A DNA stretch of 64,000 bases, from NCBI GenBank assembly GCA_025934775.1, contig JAICWO010000014.1:1-64000 (forward strand). Reading direction: 5' to 3'. Source of the DNA: Gemmatimonadaceae bacterium (GTDB lineage: Bacteria > Gemmatimonadota > Gemmatimonadetes > Gemmatimonadales > Gemmatimonadaceae). The notes beneath the pieces are model-generated. The model saw only the letters and a list, made by a program, of their open reading frames with translations, had not been told where the DNA came from and did no database searches. The position numbers were made by a program, and so were the translations under genes. Positions 45,183 through 53,617 of the stretch are shown here, piece by piece; positions within the stretch are counted from its first letter, which is position 1; each line of letters opens with the position of its first letter.

Positions 45183-47572
45183 GAAAGCTCCGCGATGGTG
45201 ACGCCGGCGCCGCCTTCGTTCCACGCGCCGAGTCGAAAGGCGCGAACGCGCGTATCCTTGCGCAGCATCTCGGCGACGCGATCGCGCAATGCTCCGGTCC
45301 CTTTTCCGTGAATGATGCGAAGCGATCGCAGGTCGGCGCGCACCGAGGCATCGAGCGCCTGGAGCACGGCCGATTCTGCTTCGTCCGGCCGCATGCCGCG
45401 AAGATCGATCTCCGTTGGAACGTGCACCTCGGGGAGATCGCCTGTCCAGGTACTGGCGGTCTCAGAGGTGATCCGCTGCTCCGACCGCGCGATCGAGTTG
45501 CGCGGCACCGTGAGCTTGATCGCGCCGACGGCGACGATCGCGTCGCCGTCGCGCAGCTCGATCACGCGACCGAGCTTCCCGCCGACGGTGCCGACTTCGA
45601 CGGTGTCGCCAACGGCGATCGGCTCGTTACGGCGCGACGGAGGCGCGGCGCGCCGCTGGACGTTGGCTTCCTCTCGCTCCAGCCGATCGAGCTCCGCGTT
45701 CTGATGCGCCGCGAGCTCCTCGGCGCGCTTCCGCGCTTCGCGTCCGGCTTGATCGACAGCCTCCGCGCCCTGCGCCTTGAGACTCTTGATCGTGCGCTCG
45801 ATCTCGGTGCGCGCGTCGAGTAGATACCGTCGCGCATCCTGGCGCGACTCGCGCTCGGCGAGCCGCTCGCGCTCGCGAACGTTGCGTTCGCGGCGCGCGG
45901 TATCCGCGATCCGGCGCCGCGCGTCGTCGAGAATCGCCGCCGCCTCGGCGTCGCGGCGATTGAGCTCTTCCTCGCGGTTCTCCAACTGCTCGATGAGCGC
46001 CGCGACGTCGCGCTCTTGCTGTGGGAGTCGCTCTTCGGCACGATCCACTACGCGCTCCGGAAGACGGAGCCGACGCGCGATGGAGATCCCGTACGATCGG
46101 CCGGGAATGCCCTTGATCAACCGATATGTCGGCTCGAGCGCGACGGCGTCGAACTGGAGCGAGGCGTTCACCACCGCGGGCACTTGCGTGGCGAGCTCCT
46201 TGAGGGTGCCAAGGTGCGTGGTGGCGAGCGTCAGCGTGCCCCGCGCGGTGAGGTCCTCGAGGATCGCCCAGCCGAGCGCGGCGCCCTCGATCGGATCCGT
46301 ACCCGATCCCAGCTCGTCGACGAGCACCAGCGAGTCGGGCGTGGCGAGGCGCAGGATCTCCGCGAGATTCTTGAGATGCGCGCTGAAGGTGGAGAGGCTC
46401 GCCTCGATCGATTGCTCGTCGCCGACATCCGCGAACGCATCGTCGAAGATCGCGACCCGACTCTCGGGCCCGACCGGCGCGGGTATTCCGCTCTGCGCGA
46501 GCGCCGAGATGAGCCCGATGGCCTTGAGCAGCACCGTCTTGCCCCCGGTGTTCGGTCCGGAGACCAGGAGCGTGCGTTCGTCAGCGCGCATCTCGAGATC
46601 GAACGGCACCACATCGGCGCCCTGCGCGAGGAGCAGCGGATGGCGGCCGTTGCGAATCGCGAAGCCTTCGCGCGACGGCACGAGCGTGACGGGCGCGCAC
46701 GCGTACGTCTCGCCGAATCGCGCGCGTGCGTAGAGCGAATCGAGCGTGACGAGCGCGCCGAGCGTGGCAATGATCTCGTCGCGCCGCGGCCGGAATTGAT
46801 CGGTGATCTCGCGCAGGATGCGGTCGATCTCTTCGATCTCGTCGGACTCGAGCTCGCGCATGCGATTGCCGAATTCCACGGCCGCCGGCGGCTCGACGAA
46901 CAGCGTCGCGCCGCTCGCCGACGTGTCGTGCACGATGGCGCCCGACGCCATGCGCGCTTCGCGCCGGACGGGGATCACGTACCGGCCGTTCCGCACGGTG
47001 ACCGACATGTCGGCCACGCGGTGGTGCGGCTCGAGACGCGACATCTCTCGTTCGAGAATGCGAACGAGCTCCCCCTGTGCGGAGCGGAGCTCGCGGCGGA
47101 TTCGGCGGAGCGCCGGCGATGCGTCGTCCTTGACGGTGCCATCGTCCTGAATCGCATGCTCGACCAGGTCCTCGAGCGCGGGTGCGGCGATGAGCGCGTC
47201 GAGCAACGGCGCGAGCAGCGCGCGCACGATCGCGGGGCGCTTGGGGTCGCGGAGAAATGCCTGCGTCCGGCGCGACGAGCGGAGCAGCGTTGCGCCGGCC
47301 ATCAACTCGACACCGGTCCATGCCGCACCGATCACGCGCAGCCGGGTGAGTGGGCTCGTGAGATCGGGGATCGGGTCCGGGCGCCATGGATCGTCGCCGG
47401 CGGCAGCCGCACGAACCGCGGCGACGCGCGCGTGCTCGCTCTCGAGCCACGACCGATCTGCTTGGGGCGTGAGCGCGCGAATCCGGGCGGCGCCGAGGTC
47501 CGACGTCGCATGCCCGGCGACGACGTCGAGCACGCGCGGGAACTCGAGCACCGCGAGAGCGTGCGAGTTCAT
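45179..47572 (-). CDS. mutS2: Endonuclease MutS2
   Basis: 797 residues, lacking the mismatch-recognition domains of MutS. A central coiled region precedes the ATPase: Walker A VSGPNTGGKTVLLK near residue 335 and Walker B LVLVDELGSGTDPIEG near 410. A second coiled coil is followed by a C-terminal Smr nuclease domain (IDLRGMRPDEAESAVLQALD, LRIIHGKGTGALRD). Implicated in other bacteria in suppressing recombination and in rescuing collided ribosomes. Start ATG at 47572; between yqeY and dnaG. Confidence 0.95.
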   Translation of the reverse strand: MNSHALAVLEFPRVLDVVAGHATSDLGAARIRALTPQADRSWLESEHARVAAVRAAAAGDDPWRPDPIPDLTSPLTRLRVIGAAWTGVELMAGATLLRSSRRTQAFLRDPKRPAIVRALLAPLLDALIAAPALEDLVEHAIQDDGTVKDDASPALRRIRRELRSAQGELVRILEREMSRLEPHHRVADMSVTVRNGRYVIPVRREARMASGAIVHDTSASGATLFVEPPAAVEFGNRMRELESDEIEEIDRILREITDQFRPRRDEIIATLGALVTLDSLYARARFGETYACAPVTLVPSREGFAIRNGRHPLLLAQGADVVPFDLEMRADERTLLVSGPNTGGKTVLLKAIGLISALAQSGIPAPVGPESRVAIFDDAFADVGDEQSIEASLSTFSAHLKNLAEILRLATPDSLVLVDELGSGTDPIEGAALGWAILEDLTARGTLTLATTHLGTLKELATQVPAVVNASLQFDAVALEPTYRLIKGIPGRSYGISIARRLRLPERVVDRAEERLPQQERDVAALIEQLENREEELNRRDAEAAAILDDARRRIADTARRERNVRERERLAERESRQDARRYLLDARTEIERTIKSLKAQGAEAVDQAGREARKRAEELAAHQNAELDRLEREEANVQRRAAPPSRRNEPIAVGDTVEVGTVGGKLGRVIELRDGDAIVAVGAIKLTVPRNSIARSEQRITSETASTWTGDLPEVHVPTEIDLRGMRPDEAESAVLQALDASVRADLRSLRIIHGKGTGALRDRVAEMLRKDTRVRAFRLGAWNEGGAGVTIAELS

Positions 47573-47621
47573 GGTACTGGAAAACGGCAAAACGCGGACT
47601 CGCGAAGGGGGTCGCAGTCGC

Positions 47622-48074
47622 TCAGGCTGGCCGCGACGTGCGCGCCAATTCCTCTCGAACGATCGCGTTGATGGCGCCGCCTTCGGCGCGTCCCTTGAAC
47701 TGGGCCATGACCTTGCCCATGACCGCGCCCACGTTGTTCGCGCCGGCTTGGATCACCGTCACGACGGCGGCGCGAATCTCGTCATCGCTCGCGCCGGCGG
47801 GCAGGTAGGCGCCGAGCATGTCGACTTCGGCCTTCTCGGTGGCGGCGAGATCGGGTCGAGCGCCCTTCTCGTACATCTCGATCGACTCGCGACGGCGCTT
47901 GATGCCGCGCCGGAGGACCTCGATGATATCGTCATCCGTGATGTCGCGCTTCAGCTCGATTTCACGATTCTTGATATCAGAAATGATAGTGCCGAGCAGC
48001 AGCACCCGGCCCTTGTCGTGCGATTTCCGGGCGGTGTTGAGATCGTTCTGCAACCGCGCGAGCAGCGGCGCCAT
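47622..48074 (-). CDS. yqeY: GatB/YqeY domain protein
   Basis: 150 residues. [20 protein letters not shown] and the block IEMYEKGARPDLAATEKAEV are typical of the YqeY family, which resembles the tRNA-binding tail of GatB. VIQAGANNVGAVMGKVM near the C-terminus is also conserved. Function is not established. The ATG overlaps the rpsU stop by one base (TAATG), the usual rpsU-yqeY pairing. Confidence 0.93.
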   Translation of the reverse strand: MAPLLARLQNDLNTARKSHDKGRVLLLGTIISDIKNREIELKRDITDDDIIEVLRRGIKRRRESIEMYEKGARPDLAATEKAEVDMLGAYLPAGASDDEIRAAVVTVIQAGANNVGAVMGKVMAQFKGRAEGGAINAIVREELARTSRPA

Positions 48075-48262
48075 TACGAGTGGCGGCTGCGGCGGTTCTT
48101 CCGGATCGCCGCGTTGAGCTTGCGCTTCCGGCGCTCGCTCGGCTTCTCGTAATGCCGATGCTTGCGGAGATCCGACAGGATCCCCGCCTTCTCGCACTTC
48201 TTCTTGAAGCGCTTCAACGCGCGCTCGAAGTTCTCATCGTCGTGGATGATGACTTCCGACAA
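48074..48262 (-). CDS. rpsU: 30S ribosomal protein S21 with a TTG start
   Basis: 62 residues: [20 protein letters not shown] and [15 protein letters not shown] are diagnostic. The start is TTG ending at 48262, seven bases after GGGGGGAG, a very strong ribosome binding site compensating for a weak start codon. No ATG or GTG fits. First gene of the rpsU-yqeY-mutS2-dnaG run. Confidence 0.93.
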   Translation of the reverse strand: MSEVIIHDDENFERALKRFKKKCEKAGILSDLRKHRHYEKPSERRKRKLNAAIRKNRRSRHS

Positions 48263-48320
48263 GCTGGTTCTCCCCCCTTCGCGGCGTTTTTGTGCGCCAG
48301 TTAAGTGTAAAGAGCCAAGT

Positions 48321-48350
48321 AACTTATGTGCGTTGGCAAATCGCTGTCAA
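48321..48350 (-). promoter_or_regulatory. Promoter of the rpsU operon
   Basis: Minus strand TTGACA (48350-48345), 18-base spacer, TAAGTT (48326-48321). The -35 box is consensus and the -10 is weak. Start near 48314, about 50 bases before rpsU. Confidence 0.5.
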
Positions 48351-48366
48351 GCAATGCTCCAGCTCG

Positions 48367-48708
48367 TCATCCCGGCGGCCATCCCAGCGGTCGGCCGCCG
48401 AGCAAATGCAGGTGCACGTGAAAAACCGTTTGACCGGCATCCCGGTTCGTGTTGATCAGCGTCCGGTAGCCGCCTTCCGCCACGCCTTCGCGCTTCGCGA
48501 GCTGAGCGGCGACCAGCGACAGCCCCCCAATCAATCCGGCGTCCGTCGCTTCGTTCAGTGATGCGACGTGCTCCTTCGGCACCACGAGCACGTGCAACGG
48601 CGCTTGCGGATTGATGTCGCGGAAGGCGACGTAGGCATCGTTCTCGAAGACGATGTTCGCCGGAATCTCTTTTCGGATGATGCGGCAAAAGAGGCAGTCG
48701 TCCGCCAT
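48367..48708 (-). CDS. HIT family protein (histidine triad)
   Basis: 113 residues from the ATG at 48708 (GAGGGAG upstream). DDCLFCRIIRKEIPANIVFE and the active-site triad TVFHVHLHLLGG identify a Hint-type purine nucleoside phosphoramidase/hydrolase. Last gene after hrcA-dnaJ-prmA-rsmE; 104 bases to rpsU. Physiological substrate unknown. Confidence 0.93.
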   Translation of the reverse strand: MADDCLFCRIIRKEIPANIVFENDAYVAFRDINPQAPLHVLVVPKEHVASLNEATDAGLIGGLSLVAAQLAKREGVAEGGYRTLINTNRDAGQTVFHVHLHLLGGRPLGWPPG

Positions 48709-48722
48709 GGTCTCCCTCGGGT

Positions 48723-49457
48723 TCACAGACTAGACGCGCGCAGCACGGCGATCGCTGCGATGCCAGCCGTCTCGAAACGCAGTGTCGCCGGCGCCAGCCG
48801 GGCAGGCACCCAGTTCGAGGCCGCGAGCATCGCCCGCTCCGCGGGTTCAATGCCACCCTCCGGTCCAACAAGGACGACGGGCTCCGAATCGTTCGCGCGG
48901 CGAACGACGTCGCCGATGGACGCGCCGGAGACGTCGAGCATGATCCCCGCTTGGTGCTCTCCGATGGTCAGTGCGTCGATGGACGTCTCGGGCAACAGTG
49001 CCGGAAGCCATGCCCCGCCCGACTGCTCGAGCGCCGCGCGCATGCGTGCGGCGACCTTGGCCGCGAAGGCATCGCCTTCGCCGCGCGGTGACACGCTCAT
49101 CGAACGGCGAAAGCGAACGGCCTGCCACGACGCGACGCCAAGCTCCGTCGCCTTTTCTGCGAGCCAGAGCATCCGCTCACGATCCGCGACGGGTGCGCGC
49201 AGGTGGATCGGCGCGGGTCGGGGGATCCGCTCGGTCGTATGCACCGCGATCTCGAGCGAGCCGCGCGTGAGCTCGACAATCTCACCGGTCGCCAGCAGCC
49301 CGGCACCATCGGTCGCGCGCACGCTGTCGCCCACAGCGAGGCGTTTGACGCGCGCGTGGTGCGCGGCCTCGTCGCCAAGCCGCAGTGCGACGCCGGTGGC
49401 GAGCCGGGCATCGCAGACGAACGTGGCTACCGGCGCGTGATCGTGGTGCTCCACCAT
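48723..49457 (-). CDS. rsmE: 16S rRNA (uracil1498-N3)-methyltransferase
   Basis: 244 residues. SPOUT-type knotted methyltransferase: VVLVGPEGGIEPAERAML and LRFETAGIAAIAVLRA at the C-terminus form the trefoil knot SAM site, and an N-terminal PUA-like domain is present. The ATG lies inside the last 31 bases of prmA, so translation is coupled. Confidence 0.95.
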   Translation of the reverse strand: MVEHHDHAPVATFVCDARLATGVALRLGDEAAHHARVKRLAVGDSVRATDGAGLLATGEIVELTRGSLEIAVHTTERIPRPAPIHLRAPVADRERMLWLAEKATELGVASWQAVRFRRSMSVSPRGEGDAFAAKVAARMRAALEQSGGAWLPALLPETSIDALTIGEHQAGIMLDVSGASIGDVVRRANDSEPVVLVGPEGGIEPAERAMLAASNWVPARLAPATLRFETAGIAAIAVLRASSL

Positions 49458-50260
49458 ACATCCTCGCGGTCCTCGGCCACGACGCGCCAGCCGGCCGCGT
49501 CGAGCGCGCGAAGCATCTCGTCACGCTCATTGAGCAAGATGCCGCTCAGAATGGCCGCGCCGCCGGCCGCGAGCGCGTCGCGAATCGCCGGCAGCAGACC
49601 CAGAAGCACGGAGGAGATGATGTTCGCGGTAATCACGCGCACGGGCGCCACGAGCGGCAGCAGCACGGATGCGTCACCCTCGATCACCACTACCCGGTCG
49701 GCGACGCCGTTCCGCGCGACGTTGGCCTCGGCGTTGGCGATCGCGTCATGGTCGATCTCGATCGCCGCCACGTGCGCCGCGCCGAGCTTCGCCGCGGCGA
49801 TCGACAGCACGGCGCTGCCGGCGCCGAGGTCGGCGACGCGGTCATCTTCATGAACCACTGATTGAAGAAGTCGTACAACGCCGCGCGTCGTGGCATGCTC
49901 GCCCGTGCCGAAGGCCATCTCCGGCTCGATGACGATGGTCGTCGCCGGATCGAGATCGGCGGCGAGCCACGGCGGCGCGATCTTCAGCCGATCGAGGTGC
50001 TGCACGCCGATGCCGCGCTTCCACTCCACGCTCCAATCCACGTCCGGGAGCGGCTCGGTCTCGACGCGCGCGTCCGGGCTCGCCGCCAGCGCCGCGCAGA
50101 GCAGCGCGTTGGCCGCCGCCATGTCAGGCACGTGGGTGACGAGCGAATCGCCGAGCTCCTGCACGCCCTGCGCGCCCGCGTCGAAGAGCGCGGCGGCGAC
50201 CGCCTCCGGGTTGCCACCCGGATGCACGCGAACCGTGACCCATCGCGCGCGATCGCTCAC
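49427..50260 (-). CDS. prmA: Ribosomal protein L11 methyltransferase
   Basis: 277 residues, GTG start overlapping the dnaJ stop (GTGA). PrmA motifs: EPEMAFGTGEHATTRG, ADLGAGSAVLSIAAAKLGA (SAM) and ITANIISSVLLGLLP. Methylates L11 on the large subunit. dnaJ-prmA-rsmE is a common order. Confidence 0.95.
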   Translation of the reverse strand: MSDRARWVTVRVHPGGNPEAVAAALFDAGAQGVQELGDSLVTHVPDMAAANALLCAALAASPDARVETEPLPDVDWSVEWKRGIGVQHLDRLKIAPPWLAADLDPATTIVIEPEMAFGTGEHATTRGVVRLLQSVVHEDDRVADLGAGSAVLSIAAAKLGAAHVAAIEIDHDAIANAEANVARNGVADRVVVIEGDASVLLPLVAPVRVITANIISSVLLGLLPAIRDALAAGGAAILSGILLNERDEMLRALDAAGWRVVAEDREDVWWSTTITRR

Positions 50261-51396
50261 GCGCGCAGGGCTTCTTTCATCTTGGCCCAGAAGCCCTTGC
50301 CGCGGCCGTCCGCGGGCACGCCGGGCTGAATCTCGGCCAGTCGCGCGACGAGCGCGCGCTCCTCTTCCGTCACACGGTCGGGCGTCCAGAGCTGCACGCG
50401 CACGTGCAGGTCGCCGCTGCCGCCCGCGTTGACGCGCGGCAGCCCCTTGTTGCGCAGATGAAACACGTGGCCGCTCTGCGTGCCCGGCGGAATCGTCAGC
50501 GTCGCGTGCGAGGTGACCGTCGGGACGCTCACCTCCGCGCCGAGGAGGAGCTGCGGGTAGGTGACGAGCAGCTCCGTGTAGAGGTCCTCGCCGTCGCGCT
50601 CGAATCGCGGATCCTCGGCGACCTCGAACAGCACGTGCACGTCGCCGCGCGGAGCGCCGCGGCTGCCGGCGTTGCCGACGCCGCGGAGGGTCATGTACTG
50701 GCCGGTGGCGACGCCAGCCGGGATCTGGACGTTCAGCTCGTGATCGGCGCGTAGGCGGCCTTCGCCGCGGCACTTCTTGCACGGCGTGGCGATGATGCGG
50801 CCCTCGCCGCGGCAATTGGGGCACGGCGCCACGGTGACGAACTGGCCGAAGAACGAACGCTGGGCCCGCCGCACCTCGCCGGAGCCCGAGCACGTCGGAC
50901 ACACCTGCGACGACGTGCCCGGCTCGGCGCCCGAGCCCTCGCAGCGATCGCAGGGATCGAGAATTTTAATATTTATTTTCTTATCGACGCCGCTCGCGAC
51001 CTCGGTCAGCGTGAGCGGCACCGTCATCTTCACGTCGGCGCCCGGGCGAGGACCGCCGCCGCCCCCTCGCGCCGCGCCGAACATCTCCTCGAAGCCCGTG
51101 AAGCCGCCGAAGTCGCGCATGAAGATCCCGAGCGCCTCGGAGAGATCCACGTGGTGGAAGCCGGCGGGGCCGCCGCCGCGAAGACCGGCCTCGCCGTAGC
51201 GGTCGTACGCCGCGCGCTTCTGCGCGTCGCGCAGCACGTCGTACGCCTCCGTGATGTCCTTGAACCGCTCCTCGGCCTCCTTCGCGCCGTTGTTGCGGTC
51301 CGGATGATAGGTCATCGCGAGCTTGCGATACGCCTTCTTGATCTCGTCGTCGGACGCGGTGCGTGCCACGCCGAGCGTCGCATAGTAGTCAGCCAT
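50257..51396 (-). CDS. dnaJ: Chaperone protein DnaJ
   Basis: 379 residues. J domain with YHPDRN near residue 30, a Gly-rich linker, then four zinc-binding CxxCxGxG repeats (CDRCEGSG, CPTCSGSG, CPNCRGEG, CKKCRGEG) and the C-terminal substrate-binding domains. Delivers clients to DnaK. dnaK and grpE are not next to it, only hrcA 9 bases upstream. Confidence 0.97.
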   Translation of the reverse strand: MADYYATLGVARTASDDEIKKAYRKLAMTYHPDRNNGAKEAEERFKDITEAYDVLRDAQKRAAYDRYGEAGLRGGGPAGFHHVDLSEALGIFMRDFGGFTGFEEMFGAARGGGGGPRPGADVKMTVPLTLTEVASGVDKKINIKILDPCDRCEGSGAEPGTSSQVCPTCSGSGEVRRAQRSFFGQFVTVAPCPNCRGEGRIIATPCKKCRGEGRLRADHELNVQIPAGVATGQYMTLRGVGNAGSRGAPRGDVHVLFEVAEDPRFERDGEDLYTELLVTYPQLLLGAEVSVPTVTSHATLTIPPGTQSGHVFHLRNKGLPRVNAGGSGDLHVRVQLWTPDRVTEEERALVARLAEIQPGVPADGRGKGFWAKMKEALRA

Positions 51397-51405
51397 GGGG
51401 TGCCG

Positions 51406-52458
51406 TCAGTCGAGCAGGTCGCTCAGGAGCTGGGAGGTGTGGCTTACGAGCGAGATGACTTTCTCGTACGGCATGCGTGTGGGCCCGATGACGCCAATGA
51501 CGCCGGTGAGCGTTCCCACGCGATACTCGGACGTGACGACCGTGAAATCCTCGAGCCGCGGGTCGTCGTGCTCGGAGCCGATCGTGATCGAGATGCCCGG
51601 CGCCTGTGAGCGTTTTCGAATGGCCTCACCGAGCGCGCGCGGCGTCTCGGTGAGCGCCATGAGGCGGCGCAGGCGGTCGGCGCCGGAAAACTCCGGCTGC
51701 TCGGCGAGCACCGACGCCGCGCCGAGCACCACCTGGTGTTCGTCGCCGATCGGCAGCGCCGCCTCGAAGAGCTGCTCGCCTTCTTGCACGAAGATGTTGA
51801 GCAGCTCCGCGGCACTGCGGTCGGCGCCCGTGTCGCGGAGCCGCGAGGCGAGCGAGCTGCGAATCTGCGAGAGCGGCAAGCCCGCGAGACGCTCGTTGAG
51901 GACCGTCGTCACTTCGGTCAGCGCGCTGTCGGCGATCTCGCCCGCGACCTCGACGAACACCGTCCGCACCACGCCGCCCTCGAGAGTGAGCACCATGAGC
52001 AAACGCTCACTGCTCACGCGCACGAGCTCGAGCCGGCGGAGTATCGAGTGATCGAGGCGCGGCCCGAGGGCGACCCCCAGCTCCTGGGTCAGCACGCCGA
52101 GCGTCTGCGCAGCGCGTCGGAGAATCGTCTCGATCGGCGAGGCCGACGCGCTCGTGGCGAATTCCTCGGCCAGGCGCTCGGCTTCCGACGCGCGGACCGG
52201 CGGAAGCCCGAGCAGTCCATCCACATATGCTCGATACGCCTTGTTCGTGGGCACCCGTCCCGCCGACGTGTGCGGATGAAAGAGAAATCCCTTCTCTTCG
52301 AGATCACTCATCGTGTTCCGGATCGTCGCGGGCGACACCCCCAGCCCGAATCGACGCGACAGCGTCCGCGACCCGGCAGGCTCGGCAGTTTCGACATACG
52401 TGCGGATCACCGCCTCCAGAACGCGGCGCTCTCGCCTGCTGAGCTCTTCGGATGCCAT
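51406..52458 (-). CDS. hrcA: Heat-inducible transcription repressor HrcA
   Basis: 350 residues. The N-terminal winged helix (LSRRERRVLEAVIRTYVETA, then VSPATIRNTMSDLEEKGFL) and GRVPTNKAYRAYVD are diagnostic. It represses heat-shock genes through the CIRCE operator, but no CIRCE-like repeat lies upstream here. The predicted start of transcription falls one base before the ATG and there is no Shine-Dalgarno, so the mRNA may be leaderless. Ten bases after hemW. Confidence 0.95.
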   Translation of the reverse strand: MASEELSRRERRVLEAVIRTYVETAEPAGSRTLSRRFGLGVSPATIRNTMSDLEEKGFLFHPHTSAGRVPTNKAYRAYVDGLLGLPPVRASEAERLAEEFATSASASPIETILRRAAQTLGVLTQELGVALGPRLDHSILRRLELVRVSSERLLMVLTLEGGVVRTVFVEVAGEIADSALTEVTTVLNERLAGLPLSQIRSSLASRLRDTGADRSAAELLNIFVQEGEQLFEAALPIGDEHQVVLGAASVLAEQPEFSGADRLRRLMALTETPRALGEAIRKRSQAPGISITIGSEHDDPRLEDFTVVTSEYRVGTLTGVIGVIGPTRMPYEKVISLVSHTSQLLSDLLD

Positions 52459-52465
52459 AACTTCA

Positions 52466-52495
52466 AAGCTAGGAATGACTTCGGACGAGTGTCAA
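52466..52495 (-). promoter_or_regulatory. Promoter of hrcA, apparently leaderless
   Basis: Minus strand TTGACA (52495-52490), 18-base spacer, TAGCTT (52471-52466), then seven bases and ATG. The box lies inside the 3' end of hemW. Same geometry as the hldA promoter. Confidence 0.55.
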
Positions 52496-53617
52496 GTCAG
52501 CCGCGAGCGCGTCGAGCCGCAGCCAGCCGAGCGGCGTCAGTCGAAGCGTCCCTTCCGGATCGAGCGTCGCCCACCCCGCCGCGATCCACGGCTCCGCCCG
52601 GGCCGATTCCCGCACGTCGAGACGGAGCCCCCGCTGCGTGCGGAGGCCGAGATAGACCTCCTCGGCGATCCGATTGTCCGCGCTCAGGACCTCGCTCGAC
52701 TCCATCGGGTCGTCGCCCCGCTCGAGCCGTTGCTGCCACGCGACGTACGCGGGCGCGTTCCATCGGCGCGCGCCGCCGTCGAATTCATGCGCGGACGGCC
52801 CCACGCCCGCATACGGCGCGCCAGTCCAGTACGCGGAATTGTGTCGCGACCACCGCCCGGGCCGACCGAAGTTCGAAACCTCGTAATGCTCCATTCCCGC
52901 GGCGCACAGACGTTCGTGCGCAAACAGGAACTCTTCCTCGTATCGCTCGTCGGGCGACTCCAGGACCTCGCCACGCCCGTGCGAGCGGCCGAGCGGCGTG
53001 TGCGGCTCGATGGTGAGCCCATAGAGCGAGAGATGCTCGGGCTCGAGCGCGAGCGCGGAATCGAGATCGGACGCCCAAGACCGTTCGAGCGCCCGCGGCA
53101 ATGCGAAGATGAGATCGAGCGAGATGTTATCGATACCGGCATCGCGAGCCGCGCCAACGGCCCGAGCAATCGCCGCCGCGTCGTGCGTGCGATGCATCCA
53201 CGCCAGCACGGCGTCGTCGAACGACTGCGACCCGATCGAGAGGCGGTTCACCCCCGCGCGGACCCACTCCGCCGCCGAACGCGTGATGTCCTCCGGGTTC
53301 GCCTCGATCGTCAGCTCGGCGTGCTCGCTGCACGTGATGCGCTCCCGCAGCACGTCGAGCACGCGCGCGACGCCGGATCCCCCAAGCCGCGAGGGCGTCC
53401 CACCGCCGAGGTAGATCGTGTCGGCGACCCACTCATTATTGTCGGGAAATCGGACCGCGAGCTCGGCGCGCAGTGATTCCGCGTACTCGCGCACGGGCAC
53501 TTCGCGCCGCACCGCGATCGAGAAATCGCAGTACGTGCAGCGGCGGGCGCAGAATGGAACGTGAGCGTAGACGTGTCGCGGAGGCACGCCGAAAGATACG
53601 GACGCGTCGCGACTCAC
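52469..53617 (-). CDS. hemW: Radical SAM heme chaperone HemW
   Basis: 382 residues from a GTG overlapping the dprA stop (GTGA). HVPFCARRCTYCDF carries the CxxxCxxC cluster motif. TIYLGGGTPSRL, TIEANPEDITRS and NRLSIGSQSFDDAVL are the HemN/HemW blocks. The CDF after the cysteines and the absence of a longer N-terminus favour HemW (heme trafficking) over coproporphyrinogen oxidase HemN. Next to hrcA, a common order. Confidence 0.9.
   Translation of the reverse strand: MSRDASVSFGVPPRHVYAHVPFCARRCTYCDFSIAVRREVPVREYAESLRAELAVRFPDNNEWVADTIYLGGGTPSRLGGSGVARVLDVLRERITCSEHAELTIEANPEDITRSAAEWVRAGVNRLSIGSQSFDDAVLAWMHRTHDAAAIARAVGAARDAGIDNISLDLIFALPRALERSWASDLDSALALEPEHLSLYGLTIEPHTPLGRSHGRGEVLESPDERYEEEFLFAHERLCAAGMEHYEVSNFGRPGRWSRHNSAYWTGAPYAGVGPSAHEFDGGARRWNAPAYVAWQQRLERGDDPMESSEVLSADNRIAEEVYLGLRTQRGLRLDVRESARAEPWIAAGWATLDPEGTLRLTPLGWLRLDALAADLTLVRSHS

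Noticed and set aside
52459-52500. CIRCE element upstream of hrcA
   Set aside because: Only a TTGACACTC-like half; no GAGTGCTAA partner at nine bases, and the half is better explained as the -35 box.
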